Shown piece by piece: positions 10,599 to 20,231 of a stretch of 64,000 nucleotides of DNA; within the stretch, counting starts at the first letter, position 1, and every line of letters begins with the position of its first letter. Source of the DNA: Coprinellus micaceus (taxonomy: Eukaryota > Basidiomycota > Agaricomycetes > Agaricales > Psathyrellaceae); the NCBI GenBank assembly GCA_951394405.1, contig OX596339.1:2480001-2544000 (forward strand), in the 5' to 3' direction. Made by a program: the position numbers and the translations under genes. The notes beneath the pieces are model-generated. The model was not told the DNA's origin and searched no databases. It saw only the letters and a program-made list of their open reading frames with translations.

Positions 10599-13060
10599 TC
10601 AGTAGAATTTCCCTTCTTTCTCGTAGAAGTGACTACAATCGCGAACCCATTTCGCGGCTTCCTTGGTGTTCATGCCCTTGGGCACTTTCAACGTCCCTTT
10701 CAGCCATTCGCGTATTCTGGGTAAGCGTTCGTCCCATTCTCGAGCAAAGGGACTCCTTCGCGACTCGTCATATTCTTTGACGACCTCGCTCGAAGTAAAC
10801 TCCTCTTTGTCGGGCAGCATCTCCACGTTCACGAACTGGTATTCTACCGCTTCCATCTCATAATCCGCTTCGAAATAATCATTCTCATCAACCTCCTCCA
10901 GCAAATACCCTCCTCTTGTGTCTATCTCATGTTTGAACTCCTCGAAGTCCAGAGGTTCGGGATCGTTAGCGTCAGGTTTTGAATATCCTCTTAACCCGTC
11001 CGCCCATTCCCCCGTATGGTCCCAAGGTTGTTGTTCGGGATCTCCTGGTGCCTGCGGTCGCCGCGAGAGCCCGTCCGCTGCGAACGTCTTTCCTGCAACA
11101 TGCCTTAGCTCGAAGTGATAGAAGAGCACGTTCTCGATCCAGCGGTTTATAGTCGCATTCGGACCCATCTCAGGATTGTTCAACATTCCTTTGATGTATT
11201 TCGCGTCGGTCTCTACTACTAAGCGTCGACATCCGGCTAACCAGTATCTGTTCTCGTTCAACGCCCTCATGAGCCCAAATAATTCCCTCTTGGGTTGCGA
11301 GTATCTCGCTTCTCGAGGTGACATGAGTGTTGACCCAAAGCGCACATACCACCATTTCTTGGGGTCCTCAGGGTCCTGTTGGCTGATATACCAACCGATC
11401 GCGTGGTAAGAGGTGTCGACAGATAGCTTGATCTCGGTCCCGTTTGAATAGTCAATAGACTTCAGACAGGGAGCCACTCTAATCGCTTCTTTCAAGTCAT
11501 CCATAGCCTCCTCTTGCTCGCGACCCCAGTGAAAGGTTATATCTTGGCGAGTCAACTTTTGAATAGGCTCAGCTCTCTTTGCGAAGTCCTTTATGAATAT
11601 TCGCATGGTTCCAATAGTCCCTAGGAATGCTCGTACGTCTTTCACCTCCTTGCAAGGTCCCCACCGCTCGATCACACCGACACGCTCTGGGAGAGGCTTC
11701 CGTCCCGTGTAGGAACAGAGGTGGCCTACTACCACGAATTCGTCTGCGCATAGTATCGATTTCTTTCCTGAAAACGTGCCTCCTGCGTAAGTCATTCTCT
11801 GTACGACTCTGTTCAGCCTCTCGAACTGTTCCCAGACAAATCGCCGGATACCATTGTTTTCAGGAATGGTTTCATACGTTCCGTCTGGTTTTTCGTATCG
11901 CGAGGTTGGGCCTCCCACCGGTACATCGTCCAGGAAGGGCCAAGTCACATCAGGTATTTCTTCTTGCAGAATATAGGTCACGTCATCGTGGAAAATGGGT
12001 ACCGAGTTGGTCCATCCCATAGGAAGGGTCACCAATCTCATGGCGCCATACGGGGTTTGGAAGGTAGTTAAGTCGCGAGAGGCGGCGGAGAGAACTCGTT
12101 CGTCATATCCGACGTACAGGTCCAAGCAGCCTCCGCACGAGCGTCCTGCAAACTTGCTTGCGAGATCCTCCGTTGCGGGAGGGATACCCGAGTGAGCAAT
12201 GGTAACCGCGTTCAAAGGCTCCAAGCTGTGCACGATCCTAAGACTTTCTCCATCTTTCTTGAGCACGCAGAACCATCTCGATCTATAGGACGAGTTGGAA
12301 GGTTCATACACACCGGCATCTATCTTACTCCTAATCATTTCGCATACTCGATCGTACAGTCCAGGAGGAATCGGGATATTTTTCAGAACCCAAGGAGTGT
12401 GCGGTACGGTCGGGATCTCGACTGGAGGGAAGTATTTCAGCTTGAAGCTGCCCCGCTCCGTGTCATCCCAAGCAAAACCGAGGTGGTGCAACATCATGAA
12501 AGCGTGAAGGAGTTTCCTCTCTTCTGGCAACAGAAAGGGCCCGTCGTGAGCCTTATCCATGGCTTCCATGCGTTCCTGCGTATATCTCCCCGTCGGTCGG
12601 AAAGGTCCAGGATTTGTGGGTAACGTAGGTAGGTCCGCAAGCGGATCCCCCGTAATGTTCCTCACGATCCTGAATTTCTCGTCGAGGGAGCCTAACACAG
12701 GTTTCACCTTGTCTGCTACCTTCTTGTACTTGGTTCCCGAGGACACACCCTTGATTTTAGCTTTCGCCTTTTTATCTTGAGCGGAGCCCTCGACCTTTTC
12801 GCCTGCCAGACTCTGCAAGGTTCTCCGAGCGTGTTGCTCTTCTAGAATCTTCACATGCTGGTACAGCACCTCAACGGCTTCACGATCCTCTTCTTTCAAC
12901 TCGCTTCTATTCGCATACGCCATCTGTACAAACGCCCATTGCAACTCGTCTTCTCGGAACTGGTTAGTTTCGGGCTGAATAGCTTGGGTAAAGTATAACT
13001 CTCCCGTTTCATGGTCGTGTTCAACAACCAGTCCTATTTCTCCCTGATCACAAGCGATCA
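10599..13060 (-). CDS. gypsy reverse transcriptase and RNase H
   Basis: RT with WFCVLKKDGE, LDLYVGYDE, LVTLPMGWTNS and the catalytic FLDDVP in place of YxDD, then a Ty3-type RNase H (LSVDTSYHAIGW, VVETDAKYI, LSRRP) and a linker before integrase. The frame is -1 relative to the protease ORF and overlaps its 3' end, so expression probably needs a -1 frameshift; I could not identify a textbook slippery heptamer. It ends at TGA (10599-10601), in frame with integrase. Related elements usually carry Arg/Trp-type residues in this linker, so the TGA is most simply a CGA-to-TGA mutation; programmed readthrough cannot be excluded. Confidence 0.8.
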
Positions 13061-14368
13061 GATCCTCGAGGCCCGAAAACTCCTTTCCTGAAAATCCTGC
13101 AGTTCCTTCTGAACGCCCATAGGGGGTCGGCCTCTCGGGTACGTGGGCAGGGTCATCTTTTTCCCCGTGTTCGGGTCTCGAATAGTAATAGTCTGATCCC
13201 CATTCGCTTTGTTCGTGACCTCACTAGTCACGGTCACGTCGAAGGGTCGTCCCAACAGAACTTGGTACGCTGGTCGCCGGATAATATGCAACTGCAAATA
13301 AGCCGTGACTCCTCCAAAGTCGAATTCCACGTTCCTCGCCAGTCCCAAAGTCTTCTCCATGGTGCGATTAGCCGACTGCAAATTAATGATTATATCGGGG
13401 TCCCAGGTCAAGCCTAAGTTCCTCGCGACGTCGCTATCCATAGAGCAGATCTGAGAACCGGTATCCAAGAGTACCTCTGCCTTCTGAGGTCCATTGATTT
13501 TAGGGTACACAGTTCGCAATGCTACTGACTCCTTGGCCACCATTATAGGCCTCGGGTCTTCTCCATCTTCCAACGAGTTGAGGTACTGTTCAACAGGATC
13601 GCGAGCAATAAGGGAACCGTCTGGGACGCCTTCCAAGCCCTCTGCCACAAAGAATTGGGCGGCCGGTAAGGTATTTACGTCCAAGTAGTCCTCTGTTTCG
13701 CGATCCTCCTCCGGTTCCTCCGTCTCGTCACCCAGCAGAACGCACATCTGTACTACTTGCTCGCGTTTCTCGTTGGTCATCAGGTCAATGAGAGACAAGA
13801 GCTGGTATTCCAGATCCGACGCCTTGGGTTCTACGGCTACTTTCCTTTTCGTGATCATCTTCCGCAAATATTCTCTTGCTTGCGGCGAGATGCTCGCAAG
13901 ATCTTTCAAACTCGTGGTGAACTTAGCGTTCAATAGCTCCTCCATTATTCTTCTCGCGGACTCCTCCTCTTCGATCGGAGCCTGCCGTTTAAAAGCCGGG
14001 TTGCGCTTCTCGATGCTCGGAAGGGGATCACGATCCTTTTCATCCACCCGAAGGGGCGGTTTCAAAGGTCCGTTTTTGTACGCCGTTGACAACGGTGGTA
14101 CATCTACGTAAGGGCGTTCGGGAACCTTCACCCTTTTTGTCCCCCCAACTTCGCCTCCTTTGTCTGCGAACCGTACCCCTTCGGCGGGTCTGCTCTCGAA
14201 CAACGTCTTTCCTCTCTTCGGAGGTCCGCGCTTATACTCCCCATCTGCCTCATCATCGGTCACTTCCTCTACAGTAGTTCTTTGGTTGGGTTTTCGTGAA
14301 GCCTCAGGTTTCGCCTGTCCGCGTCCAACCGGGTTTTTCGCGGGGGCGGAATCCTTCCTCGGATTCAC
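13058..14368 (-). CDS. gypsy aspartic protease ORF
   Basis: A 436-residue ORF. The retropepsin-like domain is in the second half, with the catalytic LLDTGSQ (about residue 302) and a later LLGRPFD that matches the conserved hydrophobic-Gly-Arg turn. The N-terminal half is charged and disordered. Its ATG overlaps the gag stop as ATGA (14368-14365 on the minus strand), so translation may couple by termination-reinitiation. Its 3' end overlaps the RT frame in -1. Confidence 0.8.
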   Translation of the reverse strand: MNPRKDSAPAKNPVGRGQAKPEASRKPNQRTTVEEVTDDEADGEYKRGPPKRGKTLFESRPAEGVRFADKGGEVGGTKRVKVPERPYVDVPPLSTAYKNGPLKPPLRVDEKDRDPLPSIEKRNPAFKRQAPIEEEESARRIMEELLNAKFTTSLKDLASISPQAREYLRKMITKRKVAVEPKASDLEYQLLSLIDLMTNEKREQVVQMCVLLGDETEEPEEDRETEDYLDVNTLPAAQFFVAEGLEGVPDGSLIARDPVEQYLNSLEDGEDPRPIMVAKESVALRTVYPKINGPQKAEVLLDTGSQICSMDSDVARNLGLTWDPDIIINLQSANRTMEKTLGLARNVEFDFGGVTAYLQLHIIRRPAYQVLLGRPFDVTVTSEVTNKANGDQTITIRDPNTGKKMTLPTYPRGRPPMGVQKELQDFQERSFRASRI

Positions 14369-15451
14369 TGAAAATCCTCAGCATCGTCGTTGGCATTGGA
14401 CCTAGTGTTCACGTTCTGGGAAGTCGCCATGGTCGTGACAAATTGCTCCATGATCCTATTAGTCCTCTGCTGTTCCGACAACAACTGACTTAAGCCTTCC
14501 CAAGGTGCACTGCTGCTCACGCTCGGCTTAGGAGCGGCGGGAGGAGCTGGAGGCCTCGCAATCGGGGTACTTCCCTTATTAGCCAACTGATTAACCAAAG
14601 CAGTCAAATGCCTGATGTCATCACGAGTGGCCCAATTGTCAGTCTCGCTCTCCGTCCCTACTTGGTACTGGGCATAGTCCCAACCTTCGTAACTCTGCAC
14701 GTTCTGTGCCGGCGCTCCTCTACTAACTCGTTCAACGCACTCACGAGGAGATTCTCCTTGACGGGGCATCACGCGTTGCCCGTTGGGCCAATAGGTTCCC
14801 GTAGGGTCGTCTTTGATCTTCCCGTCAACCGCGTCCTTCCCTTTGAAGTTGCAGTGGCTCTGGAAGTGTCCGGGCTCATGGCAATAGAAACATCCAGGGC
14901 GACTGCCGCCTCCACCGTATTGGTTCTGGGGTCGAGATGGGCCAGGCGCGAAGTTATGCGGATTCCTTACAAGGATGTCCACTCGGTCCTTCGTCGCTTT
15001 CACCTCCTCGATCACGGTCTTCAGATTATCCTCGTGAGCCTTCATCTTCGTATCTATCATTGTTCCGATGCGCTGGGCAAAAACATCGAAATCGGGCTCG
15101 CGCTTTATATGAATTTGCGGGGCTGGGGTCGCGTTCTCAACTTTCTTGGCTTCCTCGATACGCAGCCTCGCGATCTCGAGTTCTACCTGATGCTTTTCAG
15201 CTTCCCATGCCTCTCCCTGACGGACTCTCTCGACGTTAGCCTCGGGGTGGTATAGTGCCTTTCCCCTGGCCGGGTCTTGCTCTGCAAATCTCTCGTCGTA
15301 CACTGTACGGGCACGAAGGATTTTCTCGGTCCAGTCTACTACATCTTTGTATGCCAGGACGAGTTCCCCGTCGACCGTGATGTCGGCGGTGGTTTGGAGC
15401 TTCTCCCATAACTTCTCTTTGAGAGTCTCACTCAGGGTATTCATAAACACG
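14365..15451 (-). CDS. gypsy gag (partial, N-terminus in gap)
   Basis: Capsid/nucleocapsid protein that packages element RNA. The visible part holds the end of the retrotransposon gag domain, a long charged coiled-coil-like stretch, and one CCHC zinc knuckle (CFYCHEPGHFQSHC, C-x2-C-x4-H-x4-C) near 14867-14910. It ends at the TGA that overlaps the protease ATG. The N-terminus is cut by the run of Ns. Confidence 0.85.
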
Positions 15452-15651
15452 NNNNNNNNNNNNNNNNNNNNNNNNNNNNNNNNNNNNNNNNNNNNNNNNN
15501 NNNNNNNNNNNNNNNNNNNNNNNNNNNNNNNNNNNNNNNNNNNNNNNNNNNNNNNNNNNNNNNNNNNNNNNNNNNNNNNNNNNNNNNNNNNNNNNNNNNN
15601 NNNNNNNNNNNNNNNNNNNNNNNNNNNNNNNNNNNNNNNNNNNNNNNNNNN
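15452..15651. other. assembly gap (200 N)
   Basis: Exactly 200 N, a conventional size for a gap of unknown length. On its left is gypsy gag on the minus strand; on its right a LINE-A copy starts mid-ORF on the plus strand. Confidence 0.95.
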
Positions 15652-16433
15652 GAGGATGCTTGGTAACTCTACTCGAGGGCTGTCGCCCAAGAACAAACGA
15701 ATCTTGTTCCCAGCGTGTGTGATTCCCATCTGCACGTACGGACATAGGTTGTGGTACTATGAAGGCGCCAAGATCCAAGGCGCACTCAAAATTCTAACCT
15801 CCATGCAGTGTAAAGCAGCATGCTGGATAACAGGAGTGTTTCGCACGTCTCCTACTGGGGGAGTGGAGTGCCTTGCAGGCCTCCCGCCCATTCGTCTCCA
15901 CCTCTGGAAACTCTCACAGCACGCTGTGTTCCGAACGGCGACATTATCTGACACACACCCCTTGCGTTCCCTCCTGCCAGAGGAGCACAGTGGGAGTGCC
16001 TCTCCCCATTATGGGGCCGCCCGTCACCTCTCTCCGGTGAACCGCGGCCGTGTAAAGGATGCTATTGGCCAGACCCTCAGGGGACTGCCCAAACTGACAG
16101 AGAAGTTCGAGCCATGTGCAGTCGAAAATACTCCAGGATCTAGGATGATGGACCTCTATGGGGCCCAAGTCCATTTCAACAGTTTCCAGTGGTACGGCGA
16201 GGATATCTTCGAGCGACGCTGACAGGAACTGAACACTCTATGGAACTCGTTGAGTACCAATATCCGCACGGTGTGCATGGGGGTGGACGCGTCTGTCCCC
16301 AAGGCCACCAGGCATAATGTGACCGCGGCCTACGTATATGAAGGCCTAGGCAACCAACGGAGCAAGGGAGTCACGGTGGCAGGACGTGTCCTGTCGTCGG
16401 ACGCCGAGCTCCTAGCGATTCGCATGGCAATTG
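15652..16433 (+). pseudogene. LINE-A copy 2, RT end and RNase H start (left part)
   Basis: Starts inside the RT domain at the gap and continues as LINE-A in frame to a TGA at 16220-16222, where copy 1 has CGA. The same frame then continues into RNase H (GVDASVPK). At 16434 it is split by the AGCT-rich element and resumes at 19031. Several missense changes from copy 1 and the nonsense codon mark it as inactive. Confidence 0.85.
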
Positions 16434-19030
16434 CACCTAGGTCACCCAGCTGAGCTGGCTCTAAGCCGGACTCAGCTGGCCTCAGCTGCCCGGCTTAGAG
16501 CTGGCCAGCTGGGTCGCCAGCTGGGCTGGGCTGAGTGCAGGCTCAGCTGTAGGACGCCGGCTGAGCTGTAAATCAGTGAGCTGAGCAGCTAGCTGAGCCA
16601 GGTGAGATGTTGCTCAGCTTATGCAAGGTGAGCTCAGCTCACATCCCAGCTGAGCCCGTCCAGCTGAGTCCAGCTGAGTCTAGCTGAGCAGCCTTAGCTG
16701 GGCCGACGATAACCACGCCCAACATTTGTAAAATATTTTGCGAAAGGGCTGGCTCAGCCCATCTCAGCTCAGCTGGCTCAGCCGCAGGGCTGAGCCTCTG
16801 TCACGCATCTGTCACGCTTTGTGTATGTTTGTATATGTTTGTCACATCCATGTCACACCTTGCAAAATTGGATAATGACATTATATCAAATAAAAATAAT
16901 TATGATGTCATGGTGATAAGATCTATCAGTGAGGTCATGATTGTCAGGCACAGGATGATGTCACACTCATTTAGATAAGAAACAGGCTGATTGCGATGAG
17001 CCTGATTGCACTCAGTTCCTGGCCGATAAGGATGGTTTTGGTACCGTTCGAAAGCCCTTATTCGGGGCTTTTCAATGCAAGTAACGTTTCCAGAACCCAT
17101 TCAATACAGCTGTCAAAAATAAGCATTTTCGTCGATTTCTCATGATTTGGGTGCTTGCGAGTGCCATTCCATCTCAATGCCTGCTCTCTGATGCCGGTTA
17201 TTGTATAAACGGTGTGAGGGTGGTGCAGAGTCTCCGTAATACCACTTATACCACTTTTACCTATCCCCTGTCTTCATAAAACAACCAAAAACTGTAAAAA
17301 CCTCGTGATCTGCAAGTGCAAAGGTCATTTCATGCTGCCCTGACACTCCAGATGGCCAAATAAATATTTGAAAGTGTTATATGTGTTCCGTACTACCTCT
17401 TACAGGATCTCCCCCATCTTAAATGCACACCAGTCCTGCTGAATTCAGCTCAAAGTGCCAAAAGTGATGAGCAACAGCTATATTCATGCCCATTCAGTAT
17501 GATGGAGACCGTGGGACAGTTGGCCACCATACACATAAAAACCAGGCCTTAAAATGATGCAGAATACAAAAGACCGGAAAGAAAACGGAGCACACATGCC
17601 CAAGATGTAGCAGGAACACTGCCAGCTTGCAGCAGTTGTGCTGAACAACTTTGCACTTCAGTTACAACTGGTACCAAATGGACAGTTTGGGCTATTCCAT
17701 AGCAATGGGTGGTCTGTTTGCTTAGGTGTCTTTTGACATTTGTATTCGTGGATGACCTTCTCCCAATTCCATAGACCAAAATGTGTGTGAACTATTGCGG
17801 GTGCCTCAAACAAGTGATACATCGGTTTTCGCACAGCTTATTTCAGAGCTGGTTGCAATGCATGGGGCTTGTCTGGTACTCAAAGCTGCAGTCCATACCA
17901 TATGAGGTCACTATCCCAATACCTTCTAAGTGAGCTGAGAGTGTGTGTTTATAAGCCCATGCCATGGAACAAGCATGCATCTACCATGCACACCACCATA
18001 TGAGGTCAGGCAAATTTGATGAGGGGATCTTGTGTGATTTATTGGTGATAGCATATGGCTGGGTGATTACACTGCATGTGTCTGCCACCCCCCAATGTCA
18101 AGATCTGTTCGCTAATAACCCAAATACATCTGAACCCCAGCGTGTAAGGGACCGTTGCATGTTGCATGGTGGTACTGGCCCTCACATAACACCCTATGCG
18201 GTCAAGCAAAATCAGGGGATGTGATCTTGTGTGATTTATGGGTGGTAGTAAGAAGCTGGATGACCACATTACATGTGTTCACTTGCCTCTACCACTGAAA
18301 CTTGTCTTCTAATTATCCAAATACTCCTGAAACTGCAGTAGTCCTGGCCCTTCCTGTCCACCCAGTTTGTGCTGGAAAGGTTTTGCTAATCACATTCTCC
18401 ACCAAACTAAGCCAAATGGTGTCCTTGCAAATCCTAGTATTGAGAAAACCACTATTTGACATGTGTCAGTACCTCATTTGATTACCTACCATACAGATCC
18501 AGATAGAGGCCACCGAGCGCTTTCTAACGATACCAAAATCACCCTTATCGGACAAGAATTGACCATGATATCACACATGCGAATATCAATAGTCTTATCT
18601 AAATGAGCATCATTTTGGATCTATGACATCATATCTATTTGTGTATGTATGCCATCATCATTTGTTTGTTTGTCATGTTTGTCTTTGTTTGTTGTGTCAC
18701 ATATTGGTCACATCTGTCACCATGTGACCATCACACCTCAGCTGAGCTGAGCCAGCTTCAGCTCAGCCGCATAGACCAGCTCAGCTGGGTTATGTGGGTG
18801 TGAGGCTCAGCCTGATGACACTGGGCTGAGCTAGCTATGCGTTGGCTGAGGTCAGCTGAGGGCAGCTGAGCACGCACCCCCAGCTCAGCCGCACAAGCTG
18901 AGTCCACTCCAGCTCAGCTGAACATCGCTCAGCTGGGCCCAGCGAGCAGCTCAGCTAACTGATTTACAGCTCAGCCAGCGTCCTACAGCTGAGCCGGCAC
19001 TCAGCCCAGCCCAGCTGGGTGACCTAGGTG
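16434..19030. mobile_element. AGCT-rich TIR DNA element, copy 1 (non-autonomous)
   Basis: Begins CACCTAGGTCACCCAGCTG and ends with its inverted match, flanked by the 7-bp direct repeat GCAATTG (16427-16433 and 19031-19037). Removing the element and one repeat restores the LINE-A RNase H reading frame. Outer arms (about 16434-17100 and 18480-19030) are inverted repeats, with hundreds of bases dominated by AGCTGAGC/CAGCTG words, then GTCACA/TTTGTTTGT tracts and a conserved inner block with GATAAGG and CGTTxGAAAGC. The middle (17220-18400) is the interior repeat also found inverted at 60300-61560. There is no transposase frame, so it would need help in trans. The superfamily is undetermined. Confidence 0.85.
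17220..18400. repeat. interior repeat of the AGCT element (R), with ~190-bp tandem units
   Basis: The same sequence in reverse orientation runs 60300-61560, and part of it recurs directly at 63640-63890. Two tandem units of about 190 bp start near 18004 and 18195 (shared GATCTTGTGTGATTTAT words). No coding frame. Confidence 0.7.
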
Positions 19031-20231
19031 GCAATTGGAAGGGCTACGGCCCTAGAAGATTGTGATCGGATTGCAATATTCACTGACTCTCTGGCCATGG
19101 CTAAGAGAGCAGTCGATCCGGGGATCCATTCAGGACAGGCATTTTCGCTTGCAACCTGTAAGGCCCTCCGCACCTGGTTTGCTGCCAAGGCGGACAGACG
19201 GGTGGACTTCATCGAGACCCCTTCAAAGTTGAAGTGGGGTCTCCAACATCGTGCTCATTTGCACGCGCGGAGCCTCCCTCCTACTCCGGCAGGAGTGAGA
19301 CCCGCTACCTCTCTCGATAGCGTGCGCAAGCATGTTGCCGACTCCGCCCTGGACGCGTGGGCCACTCAGGCACGCAACCCAGACTATCTAGGGCACCAGT
19401 TTATGGTGCTGCGCGACCCCAAGGGGAAGCCAACTCGTCCGACATACTCCAATGGGGGAGTATGGCTCCGACATGTTAACGAGAGTAATGCGCTATGTGC
19501 ACGTATGTGCAGAGCCATTCTCAATCATGCACCGACTGGCGAATATCGCCAACGGTTCAATATTTGTAACCAAGACTCACACGAGTGTGAGTGCGGTTGT
19601 CCGATGCAAACTAGGCATCATATCTTTACCCAGTGCGGAGTACTGGAAACGTACGATCGAGACCCCCGCTACGTCCAGGAGCTCGTTTGGTTCTTAGAAG
19701 ATAACCCAAAGGCCTTTGCCTTTGGGTTTGAATACGCCCCACAGGGGGATGGTTGAGAGGAGGCGGTCTCGCTTGACCTGGGCTGGTCTTGGCTGGTTAA
19801 AGGTCTCACGTGAAGGGAGTTGGGTAGGTACCCTGACGTGTCAGTCCTTGCAACTAATGCGGATGAGGGGTACCCGAAGCGCGGCTACCGTGAGGGACAC
19901 CGTTCGGGGGCAGGCAAGGCGTGCCCCCGGGGCCCATAACACCTTGTGGTGGACTGGTACTGGCCGGGATTGGACTGGGCTGGGTGAGAATGCCGACTCA
20001 ATATACCGATCTGTTAGCGCCGCAAGGCCTTTCATTGTCTGTCTGCTGGTTGGGGGTAAAACCTCAAGTGCCGGGCGTCTCCAAATCGTCAAAATTCACT
20101 TCTCATAAATGCTGTAGTACTTAGTTAGTGACGCTCGCGCTCTCTTTGTATGTTTGATAGTGACCGGACTGCCATCGTGCCCCGGAATACAAAACCTGAT
20201 TTCAAAAAAAAAAAAAAAAAAAAAAAAAAAA
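19031..20231 (+). pseudogene. LINE-A copy 2, RNase H end, zinc finger, 3' UTR and poly(A)
   Basis: Resumes exactly where the AGCT element split it. RNase H continues (IFTDSLAMAK) to a zf-RVT-type tail (HECECGCPMQTRHHIF, C) and stops at 19754-19756. A 3' UTR of about 450 bp ends in 28 A (20204-20231). The tail is immediately followed by a LINE-B copy with no spacer. Confidence 0.85.
20204..20231 (+). repeat. poly(A) tail of LINE-A copy 2 and insertion point of LINE-B copy 1
   Basis: 28 adenines. The next base is the first base of a 5'-truncated LINE-B. Confidence 0.9.

Larger units (their letters stand above)
2925..15451 (-). mobile_element. Ty3/gypsy LTR retrotransposon with antisense gene block, 5' end lost in gap
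   Basis: Read on the minus strand: gag (14365-15451), protease ORF (13058-14368), RT/RNase H (10599-13060), integrase (9357-10598), a 5-kb block with two plus-strand spliced genes (4859-9176), polypurine tract (4304-4312) and 3' LTR (2925-4303). gag-pro-RT-RNaseH-INT is the Ty3/gypsy (Metaviridae) order. The 5' LTR, primer binding site and gag start fall in or beyond the N gap at 15452. All frames are open apart from one in-frame TGA between RT/RNase H and integrase, so the insertion is young. At over 12.5 kb it is large for a fungal gypsy element because of the antisense block. Confidence 0.85.

Noticed and set aside
15347..16222. Plus-strand frame running through the N gap
   Set aside because: Bridges unrelated sequence across unknown bases; only its right part is LINE-A.
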